64,000 nt of DNA, taken from NCBI GenBank assembly GCA_003024175.1, contig MDYQ01000034.1:1-64000 (forward strand), written 5' to 3'. The position numbers and the translations under genes are program-made. Origin of the DNA: Planoprotostelium fungivorum. Its lineage: Eukaryota; Evosea; Variosea; Cavosteliida; Cavosteliaceae. The notes beneath the pieces were generated by a model. It was not told where the DNA came from and did not search any database. It saw only the letters and a list, made by a program, of their open reading frames with translations. This document shows, one piece after another, positions 8,899-22,419 of this stretch (within the stretch, counting starts at the first letter, position 1; every line of letters begins with the position of its first letter).

Positions 8899-11701
8899 TT
8901 ATTGGTTCCCGTATTGACCCGAGTTTCTCTGAGAGTTGGGGTAGTTGTGTGGAGCTGCGTAGCCGTACGCCGCTGGTCCTTGGTGTCCATACTGCTGCTG
9001 CTGCTGCACGTTGTAGAATGACTGCTGCTCTTGCGAGGCGAAGCTCTTGTACTGCTGCGTGGGGTTTCTTCCAAACGCCGCCAAGTCAGAAGAAGAGGGT
9101 CCGCTGGGGGGAGCAGACGGTGCGGGTGTGTACGTACTCTGTGTGTTCTGTTCCCATCAATTCTCCATCTCACCACTCCCTTCCCACCTTTCCTCCGGTC
9201 TGGCCTGCGCTGGGGGTCTGTCCCTGCTGTCCCTTGCCTAATCCTTCGGTGGGAGCGCCATAGTTGGGCATGAAAGAACCCTGCATGAACTGCTGCTGCT
9301 GCTTGTAATCGGTCATCTCCTCTGGATTGTAGGGGGAGTTGGGATAAGTCATCGGTGCTCCATAGGGCCTCGAGTTCTGGTAGTAGTGACGTCCGTAGGG
9401 CTGGGACACACCGTAAGCAGCGGGGTAACCCTGGTGATAGGGTGAGCCGTAGTAGTAGGGGGCGTTGTGGTAAGAGTAGACGGGCATCTGACCGGCCTGG
9501 GGCTGGCTCTGAACGCCGGGCTGCTGGGTGGTGGTCTCTTGTCCATATTTAGCATCATAGCCTGCTGCCTCTTGTCCTTGGAACTTGTTGTCGGTTGGAA
9601 GCTCGCCGGCACGGCCTGGAGCTTGTCCGTAGGGGTAGCCTCCATCGTAGTATCTCATGTCGGGCTCGTAGTGACCGTAACCCTGGGGGTAGGGCATGTA
9701 ACCGGGGTGTACGTACGAGTATGGAGCGGGGGTGGGAACGTTGTCTCCGTCGAGGTTTCCGATGGCAGCGTTGTTGTCGTGGTAACCTTCGATGTTCTGT
9801 ACATTGTGCTCGGAGGCTCTGGCCTCGTGTCCCACGCTGGGGTGGAGGTGAGAGTCGAAGCTGGTGAGTCCCTGGTTGGTGCGGTTGCGAATGGCAATGT
9901 CTCCGTAGGTGTTGGCAGTCTCGTTTGTCTTCTTTGCGGCGGGAGGAATGACGGAGGGCTGCTGTGTCTGAGGGCCACCAAAGGAGCCGAATTGTCCAAA
10001 GTGAGAGGCATCGTAGGTGGAAGACAGGTTCGCGTGGGCAGGGAGGGTGACGGGGGAGGTGGACTGGAAGGCAACGCGGGAAGGAGCGGCCGAGGTCACG
10101 CCGTGCTTGGCGGGGGTGGAGGCCGTCTGGGATGGAGAGATGTTGGACTTGGGAGCGACGGAGGTGCTGTTGTTGAGGAGGCTGGCGGATGTAGAGGTGG
10201 GGGTGGTAGAACCCAGCAGGGGTGAGGTGGAGGGATTCGATGCAGCAGCGACGACGGGCTCGTTCTTCGTGGGAGCCACAGGGGTAGCGGCGGTGGCATC
10301 CTTTGGCTTCCATTGGTTCTTGAGCAGGTTCGACGTGTTGTAGTACTGCTCGTTCCTTCTACCGGCCGGGAGTGCGTCGGCCACGGCGGGTTCGATGGGG
10401 GTGGCGGCCGTGGGGGTGACGGGGGTGGTCGCGTTAGCTAACGTGACGGGGACACCTCCGGCCGTGGAGATGGTCGTGGTCGTCGTGGAGACGGCACCCG
10501 GTGTGGCGGATGTGGAGGGAGCAACTGTCGTGGTGGGGGGCAGCGTGACGGTGGAAGTGGCGGGAAGTGGAACCACGGCGGGCGTCGATGTCTGCGTGGG
10601 CCACTTGGTTTCCGTGAGCGTTGTAGATGGAAGGGGCTCTGCTACGGTTTTCGTCTCTAGGGGTGTGGCCGTGGGGAGGCGAGACGATGGAGTCGACTTT
10701 TCTGAGACAACGGGTGTCACGACAGGTACGGGTGTCTTATTAGCAAAGATGGAAGATGGTGGTTTCGACCACGATCCACCGAGAGGCCTGGTGACAGTAA
10801 ATTTTCCTGGGATTTCTCGTGAATGTGAAGACTTACTTTGTGGGAGCAACGGTGGTTGCGGGTTGTGTGGTCTGCTTGGGCAGAGGCTGCTTCCCGGTGG
10901 CAGCTTGTGTGGCGGTTGGCTGTGATTTTGTGAGGATCTCTGCGTTCTGGACACCCTGCAAAGGTTCCAAGGCGGGCTTCGGTGCCTCTGTGAGTTCAGT
11001 TGTGGCGGGGATGATAGTCTCCTGAGCCACTGGGATGGGCTCTCCCTTCAAATAAGTCTTGGAACCCTTGACATTAGGTCCTCTGGGCTTATCTACTGCG
11101 TGGTCAGCGAGAAAAAGATGTGAGATGGGAGAGATTGGGAGGAGAAGATGGAAAAAAACGTACCTAAGGGGCCGCGAGGTCCCTTACCTGCAGCGGCGAG
11201 ATCGTCTCTCCTTGGTTGTCTTGGTCCAGCCAGTCCATTGTTCTCTCTGAAGTTACCCTCTCTTCTCTGTCCGTTGTTTTGAACGTCTCTTCTCGGTCCG
11301 GTCTTCTCCTTTCTTCCCTTTTCGGCTGGCTGTGGCTCGAGGATCAATCGATTGAATGATCACAATCGATAAAAGAAGATTACCTTCAAGGTTTTCTTGT
11401 TTACATCTTGCCACTGAGAAGGTTGTCCTGCACTTCCATCTAGAATAGCAGAAGCGGCTTGGGATGAGTCATAGTTGTGACTCTCAAGCACGTGAAGGAT
11501 ATCTTCCTCCTGCCAATCTGGACACACCTCAAGTACCCTCTTTATAGCGTTCTTGATTTCGGAATCTGTGGGTTTCGAGCGTGATGTTCCAATGATAGTA
11601 TTTATGTAGTTTGAGCTCGCCGCCTGCTGCTGTGTTCTAGTGTTCCCAGAGGGTCTAGACGCTGCTTGAGTCCCTCCGGACGTTGACTTAGATGCACTCA
11701 T
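8899..11701 (-). CDS. UBAP2L/Lingerer/GIP1-like protein with UBA-like domain and prion-like tail
   Basis: The N-terminus (from ATG 11701) is Ser/Gln-rich, then has a UBA/CUE-like helical bundle: EIKNAIKRVLEVCPDWQEED, then ILHVLESHNYDSSQAASAIL. It is followed by an Arg/Gly-rich stretch (GPRRDVQNNGQRREGNFREN, GPRQPRRDDLAAAGKGPRGP). The remaining 700 or so residues are low complexity: Thr/Pro/Ala-rich, then Tyr/Gly/Gln/Pro-rich (YGHYEPDMRYYDGGYPYGQ, QQQQQYGHQGPAAYG). The same order (UBA-like, RGG, prion-like) is found in animal UBAP2L/Lingerer and plant GIP1 proteins, which act in stress granules or with transcription factors. Introns are at about 11345-11390, 11098-11164, 10807-10836 and 9141-9187; the last joins to the final exon, which ends QYGNQ. 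The tail is too simple to assign by similarity. Confidence 0.75.
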
Positions 11702-12284
11702 AATCTAATGATTCCAATCAGGATCTGATCGACTCCCATTTCCAAACAAAAACAAAAGCTAAACCCTCTCTCTATGGAAAACAAGATAAGAACCCACACC
11801 TCTATGAATTGGTGTATATATGTATGTGTTGGCCCGTTACCTTTGTGTTCTCCAAAATGGTAAAGAGTTTCAACTCAACACGTCACGCCTTCCGTTTCTT
11901 ACCGAGACTGTGTTTCATACCATTGAAACAATTTTTTTCTGTGCGTTTACAATGAAAATTCAGTGAATCCTCATCGATATGCGAATTCGCGGTTTGTGCT
12001 TTATGAGGCTCACATTTGGGCTCTTTCGATCCCATCTCATCGATACACCAGTACCTCCGCAGCTCTATCGAACATCTCTATAGCTTCCATTCTGCGAAGA
12101 AGAGACAGGGGATGCTAAGGACACTCTGGAAAGATTGCATCTTGCCATCAAGTCGTGCCTGGAAGAGAGGCACTGTTTGGTTGCAATGACAACGCTCCCA
12201 GATCCACAGACAAGATTCACCCTCACGAGACGCACGAGCAACCGATGAGAAGAGGTCTTTCGTGTGTAGATAGTTTTATTTACC
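11702..12284. other. Intergenic region upstream of the UBAP2L-like gene and downstream of Rab2
   Basis: About 580 bp between two minus-strand genes. Frames here are not protein-like. It presumably contains the promoter of the UBAP2L-like gene and the 3' end of Rab2. I see no repeat or RNA gene. Confidence 0.5.
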
Positions 12285-13107
<823 letters not shown>

Positions 13108-13216
13108 CTCTTTCGATGTGTGCGTTGATCTGTTGTTGGATGTTCCTTCTTCCCGTGGTTATTTTTTTCTTTGATTATTCCGGTTCAAACAAACGCCGCC
13201 GGAGCTGCCTGTAGGC

Positions 13217-14281
13217 ATGACTAGAATAGACGCCGATTTGCTGAAGCGACGTGCTGAACATAATGAAGGCATTCTGGCCGATCTCAAAGAGGTCACGCTA
13301 CATCAGTTTGAGATCGAGAAGATCGAGAACCTGCATCTGTGCAGACAGCTTGAGATTGTGTACCTTCAGAACAATAAGATCTCGAAGATAGAAGGACTGA
13401 ATAAATTGAAGGCTCTTCAATACCTCAATTTGGCGGTCAATCTAATCACTAAGATCGAGAACTTGGAGGCCTGCGAATCCCTCAGAAAGTTGGATCTGAC
13501 TGCCAACAACATCATCGACATACGAACTGTTCAGTGTCTAGAGAATTTAGAGTTCCTGTCTGAACTGTGAGTAGAAATGAACTTACACGACGTATTCAAA
13601 ATGTGCAGCTACCTTGTAGGCAATCCATGCTGTTATATAGAGGGCTACAGACATTACGTTATTCACACTCTACCTCAGTTGAAGGTAACGTAACTCACCT
13701 CTCATCATCTAACACACACAGACTTTGGATGGATCAGACATCGAGATATCGGAGAGAATTGAAGCCAGACAACTTTATTCTTCCATCTGTGAGTCGTTAC
13801 CTCGACTCGTAGAGAAAGCCATCGCAGAGGCACCGCCACCAGTCCAAGAACCACCGAAAGAAGAGGAGAAAGCGAAGAGAAAAGAGGAGGACGAAGCTGG
13901 ACCTTCCATCGACATCTTTCGACCTGATGGTGAACCGCTCAAATGTGCTGCGGATCGTTCATCATCTTCCAGGGACGGTATTGCAGAAGAACGAGGGAGG
14001 TTGGAATTTCAAAATGAAAGAGGACGAGGAGAATGTTATACTGACCGTCCCATGTGGAAAATATTTAGACACTTCTCTCATTCAAGTGGATGCTCATCCA
14101 AAGTACATCATCATCACCATCAAAGGAAAGGTGATCTTTCTGATAAATCGATCTATATGAACGCCGCTGACAGGTTCTTCGCCTCAATTTTCCGGCCGAA
14201 GTTACACCTAGCGCCTGCAAGGCACAGAGAGCCACCATCACTGGAGACCTGACATTGACCCTTCCGAAGTGTAGAGTCTGA
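13217..14281 (+). CDS. dnaaf11: Dynein axonemal assembly factor 11 (LRRC6/tilB homologue)
   Basis: The N-terminus MTRIDADLLKRRAEHNEGIL matches the family's opening. Leucine-rich repeats follow (LEIVYLQNNKISKIEGL, LQYLNLAVNLITKIENL, LRKLDLTANNIIDI), then the LRR cap LYLVGNPCCYIEGYRHYV and LPQLKTLDGSDIEISERIEA. After a charged linker (EEEKAKRKEEDEAG) comes a CS/p23-like domain (RPDG, then GGWNFKMKEDEENVILTVP), ending PKCRV. Introns are at about 13568-13608, 13686-13721, 13930-13973 and 14131-14173. The protein is a cytoplasmic factor needed to preassemble axonemal dynein arms, so the organism should have motile cilia at some stage. It is shorter than the human protein. Confidence 0.93.
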
Positions 14282-14373
14282 AGACCTCACGTAGAGTTCT
14301 ATTGCATCAACCGAAGTCATATTAATAGTCCTCGTCCGGCATACGTAGGGAAAACAATAAATGTGAAGGGAAT

Positions 14374-17300
14374 ATGAGCGGAGGAGATATTATTGTCATA
14401 GCGACTGCTTCCGCCACGCTGGCCTGTCAGCAGTTCGCTCATTACACAAACGAGCGCATAGAGGTGCTGATGTTCTTCACCAATGACTAGCATTACCTTG
14501 CAATGTGATGTAGAGTCGATCGTACATTCGAGAGACACCAGCATCGTCATGCGAGGTTTTAGGTGAGGGTCTGTAGCGAGAGGTTCAAAGCTGATTTTAT
14601 ACAGTAAGACGCTAAAACGATCGATAATCATCAAATCATCTCCAGAAGACTATGATGGAGACAAGACTAAATACGAAAAAGAGTTGGAAGTGGGGCTGGC
14701 CTGTTCTGGATTATCTGGTGTCATTCAATACTATGGAACAGAGCAGATCAATGGTAATCACAGCCTGATAATGGAGGACTTCGGTGGCATGTCGTTGTCC
14801 TCTCTTCTGGATAAGAAACAAGTGATCCATCTCCCTCTTTCACTGTTCTTATTGAGCGCGTAGAGTTTCTCCATGGTAGAGATTGTCAGATTAGGGCTGA
14901 GTATTTTGGAAGCCATACGACAGGTGGATATTGAGGACGTGAGACTCGTTGCATTCATCTGATGTCATCAGATTCACGAGAGGGGTTACGTCCATCAGAT
15001 GTTATGTCCGGAACACATCTTGGTGCATCGCAGCGCCAATCAAGTGAAGCTCTGCGACCTCAGCTTCAGTTCGTCTCTACAGAAGCAGTCACAGGTAGTC
15101 ATCAACTCGAAGCCATTCATCAAATATTTGGAATGGGTTTCACCAGAGCAAACGGGTAGAATGAACAAAGTGGGGCTCATACCTCGTTTTTCGCTGAATG
15201 AATAAGGACATCGACTACCGTACCGATTACTACACTTTTGGGACCGTGATGTACAGACTCTGCGCGGGAAGACCTCCCTTTCAATCTACAACTCCCTCCA
15301 AATTGGTGTACGCTCACATCGCCATGGTGCCCGAACCACCTGACACCATCGTCACTCAGGTAGGATATCACGTGTGACATCATGCGATTGGATCTGATCT
15401 AGTTCAGGTACCCAAGATGCTATCTCAGATCATTCTCAAGTTGTTATCGAAGAACGCAGACGATCGATACCAATCTGTCTTTGGGATCAGATTCGATCTG
15501 GAGAGATGTCTCGAAGATCTAGCCAGCGGAACGTTCAGAGAATTTTCTGTGGGCTCCGCAGATGTGAGGAGCAGATTTCAGGTGGCGCAGAGACTGTACG
15601 GAAGAGAGAGGGAGACGGAGATATTGCTGAAGGCATTCGATCGAGTCACCAAGGGAGAGGTGAATTCCGACATCGACAGATCAGATCTGATGACGTCACA
15701 GTCTGTCAATCACCTGGCATTGGTATCAGGGTACAGTGGGGTGGGAAAGACTTCTATCATCAACGAGATCTACAAGCCGTTGACGAAAACTTGCGGAAAT
15801 TTCATCAGCGGCAAGATCGATCAATTCAACAAGGGACTTCCCTTCAGTAGTGTCTGTCAGGCTTTTCAGCAGATCTTGAAGACCATCATTGCCGAGAAAG
15901 ATGAGATACTGAAATATTGGCGGGAAAATATCACCAACGCTCTCGGCGGTAGGGGGCAAGTCATCATCGATGTCATACCCGAGGTGGGTTGGCTCGTTGT
16001 AGAACCAGACCTGATAACGATTATATCAGGTCGAGACCCTCATAGGATCTCAGCCACCATTGATAGCCCTCGGCCCAACTGAAAATCAAGCGAGATTCAA
16101 ATCCACTTTCATCGAATTCATCAAGGTAGAATGGTGATGGTAGATACGTCGATGACATCACGCAGGCCTTCACCCGACCAGAACATCCACTGGTGATCTT
16201 CTTGGATGATCTACAATGGGCAGACTTATCCACTCTCACCCTCATCGAGGACCTCATGTCGAACGATGACGTGTCGCATCTCTTCTTGATCGGTGTGACA
16301 TCATCACAATCGATTCACACTCACCGTATTTCAGGAGCGTATCGAGACAACGAAGTGGAGGAGAATCATCCACTCAATCGGGTCATCAAATCCATCAAGA
16401 AGACCAAATCAGTCACTTCCATCACGTTATCTGGCTTAGGGCACATCCACATCGCCAGGTTAGTCGCCGATTCTCTACAACGGAACGTGGATGAGGTGAA
16501 ACGGCCAGTCGTGGTACCATGGAGATGACATTTGGAATAGGTGACAGACATTGCCAATCTGATCATGAGAAAAACTGCCGGAAATCCATTCTTCGTGACA
16601 GCCACACTGACGACCCTCGTCGAAAAGAAGCACATCCACTTCAATAGGTAGACATTTGATATCTGCTCGATTTCTCAATGAAATCTCAGTGCCACGGGCA
16701 AATGGATGTGGGATGCAATGAACAGTATCAACATCACGGATGACGTCATCGTCATGATGACGGAGAAGATCCAAAAGTTAGACCCCGAGACTCAGAGATG
16801 TCTCTCTATGGCCGCTGCCATTGGCAACCGATTCGATCTGAAGACCTTAGCCAACATCATGCAAGACACCATCGATCGTACGGCCAGTAGAATATGGTCC
16901 GCGGTGAAACGTGAGCGAAATTTCGATGTTTCGGCTGATCTCTGCAGATGAGCTATTGTTGCTCTTCGGAGATGAGAGCTCCGTGGCGTATTCCAATGCA
17001 ACTCTGCGGAAGGATGCACACCGTGTGCGATTTCAGTTTCCTCACGATCGAATCCAGCAGGCCGCCTACGAGTTGACTCCCAAGGTAGATCGTCCGCAGA
17101 TCCATCATCACATCGGTTGGACGTTACTTCAGGTGAACCATCTCCTGATCAACGCTTGTGTTTGTTCTATCTGAGAAGTTCTGCTCGATGCTGACATGTG
17201 ATAGGTCATTCCTCAGGACCAATTGGATTCGGTCAGTCAAGAGAAATTGTTCGACATCCTGTCCCACTTTGGACTATCATCCGATCTGATCAAGGATCGT

Positions 17301-20300
17301 AAGGACAAGATCACCCTGGCTGGATTGTGGGTGAAGGCGGCACAGAGGGCAAAAGGATCCAGCGCCATACAGTCTGCCTACGACTATGCATGTCTGGCCG
17401 TCAAGATGTTGGATGAAGATTCGTGGAACGATCACTACTCCCTCACACTGGCCGCCCACAAGGTGACGATGTCACGTGGATTTCACTGAAAACTCACGAT
17501 GACAGGTGAAAGTCGAGATGGAATACACCCGGGGGGAATTCCAAAAGGCGGAAGAGTTATATCCGGAGATATTTCGAAGGTGTGCCAATCGAGAGGACAA
17601 GGCGTCCGTGTATCAGATCCGTTTCATGCACTTGGAGATGGAAGAGAGATCACACGATGCCTTAGACAACATTGCAAACTGTCTTGCCATGTACGACATC
17701 TATTTTCCAAGCCCAAAGATACCACTGGAGGTAATGATGTGTGGTGAAGAGGGATGAACTGATGGAGATACAGGAGATCACGAATCTATTGAGTGCCGAA
17801 TGTCAACAGACGAATACGATTTTGGCGGGACGAAAGGTGAAGGACTATCTGCGTCATGGTACATCATGATGACGTCATATGACAGATATCCGATTTATAT
17901 TCACTTCCGGATGTGAAAGAGGCATGGCAGGAGATCATCGTTGAGATGGTGGTGAACTGTTGGGCCACCACTTACATCACCGGTATCAAAGAATACATCG
18001 CTCTCGTTTCTGCCATGGCATTCAACCTCACGTTACGTTACGGCTTCAACAAGTACGTACACCATACGCACCGTGGAAATCTGACGGAAATATCAGGTAC
18101 AGCTCCACGGCCTTGTGCAACTACAGTTTCTCACATTCCACCTACTCGCGTTACCTCGATTTCGGTCCACAGTTCTACTTTGACGTGGCCGTATTGGGAT
18201 GTCACCTACTCGAGACTCACCCGAACGAGAGACTCCGCGCCAGATGCTACTTTCCGTTCGCCGTGGGAATCAATCAATTGGTCCGTTCATTGAACGATGC
18301 CTTCCCCCTTTTAGACATCGGATACACCAGTGCCATCGACAATGGTAATCGAGCGTACGCTTCTTACATGGGCCATCACATCGTCGCCCATCGTTACTTC
18401 AGGTGATGACGTCATTCCACGTCACGCAGCGTTGAAGGGTGTACCAGGGGAACGAAATTGGGAGAAGTGAACCAGTTGATCCGAGAGAAATTTCCGTACA
18501 TGGAGAGGTACGGTCGTGTGTCGTGGTGTTATGGTCTAGGCTGTGCGACCCCCGTCAGATATCACCTCTGTGACGATTCTATGCCCTTCGAAAAGTGGCA
18601 GGAGATCGAAGAGGCCAGCCTCACCATCAACCAGGGATCTTACTTTGTCGGAGCATTCCAGGTGTGTTATCTTTGGATTTTGAATGATGACGTGATGCAG
18701 GTGGACATGTGGAAGAGCGACAGAGATTACGTCAGAGTGTTTGAAAGGTTGGAGAAAGCCTTGGAGAACTCGGATGGTGTGACGGGTTTCTATTCGGAGT
18801 GTGAATTTTACTTTTGCGTGGCGATCGTGTTATTGAGAGCCAAGGAGGACAAGTATCTAGACAGTACGTGACATCGAAATCTCATCATTGTACTGAAACC
18901 GTACAGGTCTTCCTGAAGAACAGAGGAAGAGATATGAAGGTCTGATCGACCACAGTTTTGAACTCTTCGAGAGGATCTCTGTCACCTGCCCATACAACAA
19001 CGAACACAAGTTATACCTCCTACGCGCTCAACGGGCTCGTCAGCAAGGTCATAGATCACAAGAGATATCGTGCTCACTATCCTCCAGGCGAACTCATTCA
19101 GGCCACTGTCTTCTACAACGAGGCGAAGATATCTGCATCAGCCCACGGTTTCATTCAATACGAGGCACTGAGTAACGAACTGTGCGGTCAGCTGTGGTTA
19201 ACTTTGAAGCAATTGGATTACGCTAAACCTCACCTGGACGAAGCCTTCCGTCTGTACAATCTGTGGGGGAGTGATGCCAAAGTCATGTCCATGTCCAAAG
19301 ATTACGGGAAATATCTGACGGCCTTCTCGGAGGTGTACTCTGATGCAGAGAAGAAGAAAGAAGAAGGGAAGAGGAAGAAGATCAAGAATTCACGTGATAG
19401 GGTCGATTTATCGCCGGTCATACAGAATCTCGAGATCGTGGACGTACAGGTACGCAATTACGTTCGTACGTACCGCTGACCGTGTCCAGACGATGATGAA
19501 GATCTCCGAGGCGATCTCACAAGAGATGTCGTTAGATCAGATGCTGGAGAAGATGATGTCACTCTTGATGGAGAATGCAGCCGCATGCAGGGGTCTATTT
19601 TTAGTCGAAGAGGCTGATGAGCTACTGATGGTGGCGGAGAGTCAAGCAGGAGAGACCGTCGTGGACACGTTGCACGCTACTCCCGTACAATTGAAGGAGG
19701 GATATCCACAGAATGTCATACTTCACGTCTCTCACACCAGAGAGACAGTTATCATCGGAAATTCCAAGGGTGAGGGATGAATGCAATGATGTGATGACAG
19801 TATCTACAGATGCATCTGCATTCGAGAGTGAAGAGTTCATTGAGAAGCATCAACCTCGATCGATACTGTGCACACCTGTTTTGAGGCACAACAAGTTGAA
19901 GGGAATTATCTATCTAGACAACAATCTAACGGAGAGTGTATTTAATAGTCATAGGATCAAGGTGAGGTGACACTCATATCACAGACTGATGTACGTAGGT
20001 CATCCACGTCATCGCGGCACAGATGGCAACGCATCTGGATAACGCAAAGTACACTCAATTGATGGATTCTGAGATGAGGCACAGAGGGATGTCTACTCAG
20101 TTGATCGGTGTGAAGAAGGGCATGGAAGAGTTCATCGACGTCCTCTGTCACGAGCTCCGCAATCCTCTGTGAGTCCACATCATCGATAGTATCATGATGG
20201 TGATTTGACTCAGTAATGGAATCTACGGTAGCACACACTTCCTCTCGGAGCAGATCAAAGACTTTTTATCTCTGCTCCAGAAGATGAAAGATCCGATCAG

Positions 20301-21564
20301 GACGAAACATCTGATGGAACGTATCGTGGAGATCAATGATCTATTGACCGACATCTCATCGTCCAGCGATCAATTGAAAGACATCGTGGACACCGTGCTG
20401 ACAGCTTCCATGCTCGAGAGGGGAACACCTCAACTGCAGCAGATCCACTTCAAACCTCTCGACATCATCGATAAGGTGAACGATGACACACGACGAGACA
20501 TGGCTGACTCGACATCAGGTGATATCCATGCACAGTTCAAGGATGTCAGACAAAGGACTATCGTATGAGGTGATAGGCTCCGACCCCACACTGGAAGTGA
20601 TTGGAGATTCACAGCGGTGAATTTCCACATATGATGCATCGTCACTGACACGTATCAAGATTGAGTCAAGCTCTCGTCGCTATCGTATCGAATTCGGTGA
20701 AATTCATGGATCACGGTAAACTTACCGTACAGTGGAAGAGCGAGGAGATCTCAGATCTGCGAGTGCGACTCAACTTGGCGATCACCGACACGGGCATCGG
20801 AATGTCCGAGACGGAGGTGTCGAAATTGTTCCAGCAGAGTACTCCCGGGCAGACTTCACTCTTCTCCAAATACGGTAGTACATCTGGATTAGGTCTTAAG
20901 TTGACCAAGGAAATCATCGAATCGATGGAAGGCAACATCTACATCAAAAGCCAAAAGGGTGAGCATCATCGACATCATCATGAGACCTGACACGATGGAG
21001 GTGTGGGCTCTACGGTCTACTTTTCAGTCTTGTGTGATACGGTCCAGAAGAAGAAGGAGGAAGAAGATAAGATGCCTCCTGAGAAGAGGAGGAAATTAAA
21101 TCACTCTAAGAGGGTGCTCATCGTGGAGGACAACATGATCAACCAGAAGATGTTAAAAAGGATGTTAGAAACAGAAGGATGCATCGTAGAGGTCGCCGAT
21201 AACGGACAACAGGCATTAGAGAAGGTGAGATCATGAAGAGATGGTGTTCGTGTTGTTGACGAAGGAATAGACAAAGAGCGCCTATGCATCTGCTCAACCA
21301 TTCTGCGTTATATTTATGGACATGGAGGTGAGAGACGATGATGGATGAGATGGCTGATAACGACAGATGCCAATCATGAACGGTTTAGAGTCGACTAAGA
21401 AGATTAGAGAATTTGAAGTACTGCATCACTGTAAACATTCAGTCATCGTGGGCCTGTCAGCCAATGCGAGAGAGGGACACACCCAGGCAGCTCTGACTGC
21501 AGGCATGAATCACTACATCACCAAACCTTTTAAAAAGAATGACATCGTATCTGCTATCGAATAA
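14374..21564 (+). CDS. Large hybrid histidine kinase: pseudokinase, ATPase, GAF, HisKA, HATPase, receiver ('group X' type)
   Basis: One 7.2-kb gene with more than 20 short introns. Domain order: (1) a Ser/Thr-kinase-like domain, about 14.4-15.5 kb, with YVHQMLCPEHILV instead of HRDxKxxN and CDLS instead of DFG, so probably catalytically dead; (2) an AAA/NTPase domain with Walker A GYSGVGKTS and Walker B VIFLDDLQWAD; (3) a long helical, TPR-like stretch, about 17-19.3 kb; (4) a GAF domain (RSILCTPVLRHNKLKGIIYL); (5) HisKA with VLCHELRNPL, phosphoacceptor His present; (6) HATPase with SNSVKF, DTGIGM and GLGLKLTKEI; (7) a receiver with VLIVEDNMINQKML, phosphoacceptor Asp in IFMDMEMPIMNG, and the conserved Lys in TKPFKKND. 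This order is known from fungal stress-sensing histidine kinases. The output phosphotransfer and response-regulator proteins are not in this window. Confidence 0.92.
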
Positions 21565-21736
21565 AATGTACAGTTTTACATGCATTTGTCTGCGATGTGA
21601 AGTTGTTGTTCGTTGTTGTTACCTTCGGTCACCCTCAAAAATGGATTGAAGCTCACCGTGATCGATCTCACAACCGCACACTGCTCAACACAATATCACA
21701 ACAGAAGAAGACTTCATCTTGAAACCATACACTCAT

Positions 21737-21952
21737 TTAGTGGGTGGCCTTCTGCTTGTAAGCCTCAGCCTTGGCGTCGTGGCTCTTCTCGTCCATCTTG
21801 TCCTTGGCGGCGTCGATGCCGGCGTTGAGACGAGTGCCGATGCTCTGGTCGGAGTCCTTGGCGACCTCCTTGTTGGCCTCCTTCGAGCCGGTGGCAAAGG
21901 TAGATTGGACGGACTCTGAGACGTAGTTGGCGGCGTTCTTGATGGTTTCCAT
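21737..21952 (-). CDS. Grg1/Ccg-1-like small protein (glucose-repressible/clock-controlled family)
   Basis: Intronless frame of 71 residues: METIKNAANYVSESVQS at the start, then EANKEVAKDSDQSIGTRLNA in the middle and EKSHDAKAEAYKQKATH at the end. This closely matches, from memory, the fungal Grg1/Ccg-1 family in length and in the KNAANYVSE, SKEANKEVAKDS and EKSHDAKAE motifs. The family consists of small hydrophilic, probably cytosolic proteins induced by glucose loss, stress or conidiation; the biochemical role is unknown. Outside fungi it is rare to my knowledge, so horizontal transfer is possible. Confidence 0.85.
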   Translation of the reverse strand: METIKNAANYVSESVQSTFATGSKEANKEVAKDSDQSIGTRLNAGIDAAKDKMDEKSHDAKAEAYKQKATH

Positions 21953-22419
21953 TGCGTTTGTTGGTTGTCTGTGTTGTTGGTTTGTGTTCGTTGGTGTAAG
22001 GCCGGCATCGAAATTTCGCGGGTGTCTTCGTTGTGCGTTGATTGGGTTAATTCGAACGAACCGGTAGAATTGGGTGAAAACTGAGACGTGGTACGTAAGG
22101 TGAAATCTCTGTTACAAGTTGGATTGGGTAAATGAGGCCATACCTGTATCTCATAGGATCTACTGATCACGCTCTTCTGCGTCAGATTCGACTAGTTTGA
22201 TTGTCAGATGACTTGAATGAGTCTCAATCACTTGTGAACATCGAACGTGCGATCAGAGAGAATTGGTTCAGACAATCCATGTAGTGCAGTGGAAAGCTGG
22301 TTGATAGAGAAGTGAATGAGAGCTGCGTCATGCCCCCGACAGTCTTTACCAGAAACAGGCCTTCTCAAAGATTTGAAACTCGTTCATCCACCAATCACAT
22401 CGCGCTCATTTTCCGAAAG
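21953..22419. promoter_or_regulatory. Divergent intergenic region between Grg1-like and PRA1 genes
   Basis: About 470 bp between divergently transcribed genes, so it should hold both promoters. An in-frame upstream ATG for the PRA1 gene lies at 22312, but the sequence between it and 22420 is not protein-like. No defined motif was recognised. Confidence 0.45.

Noticed and set aside
9467-10225. Long plus-strand open frame of 252 codons rich in Val/Gly
   Set aside because: It is antisense to the Thr/Pro/Ala-rich region of the UBAP2L-like gene; low-complexity coding DNA keeps other frames open.
16738-16752. GATGACGTCATC copy in the histidine kinase gene counted as an intron palindrome
   Set aside because: It lies in coding sequence (TDDVIVM), so it was not counted with the intron set.
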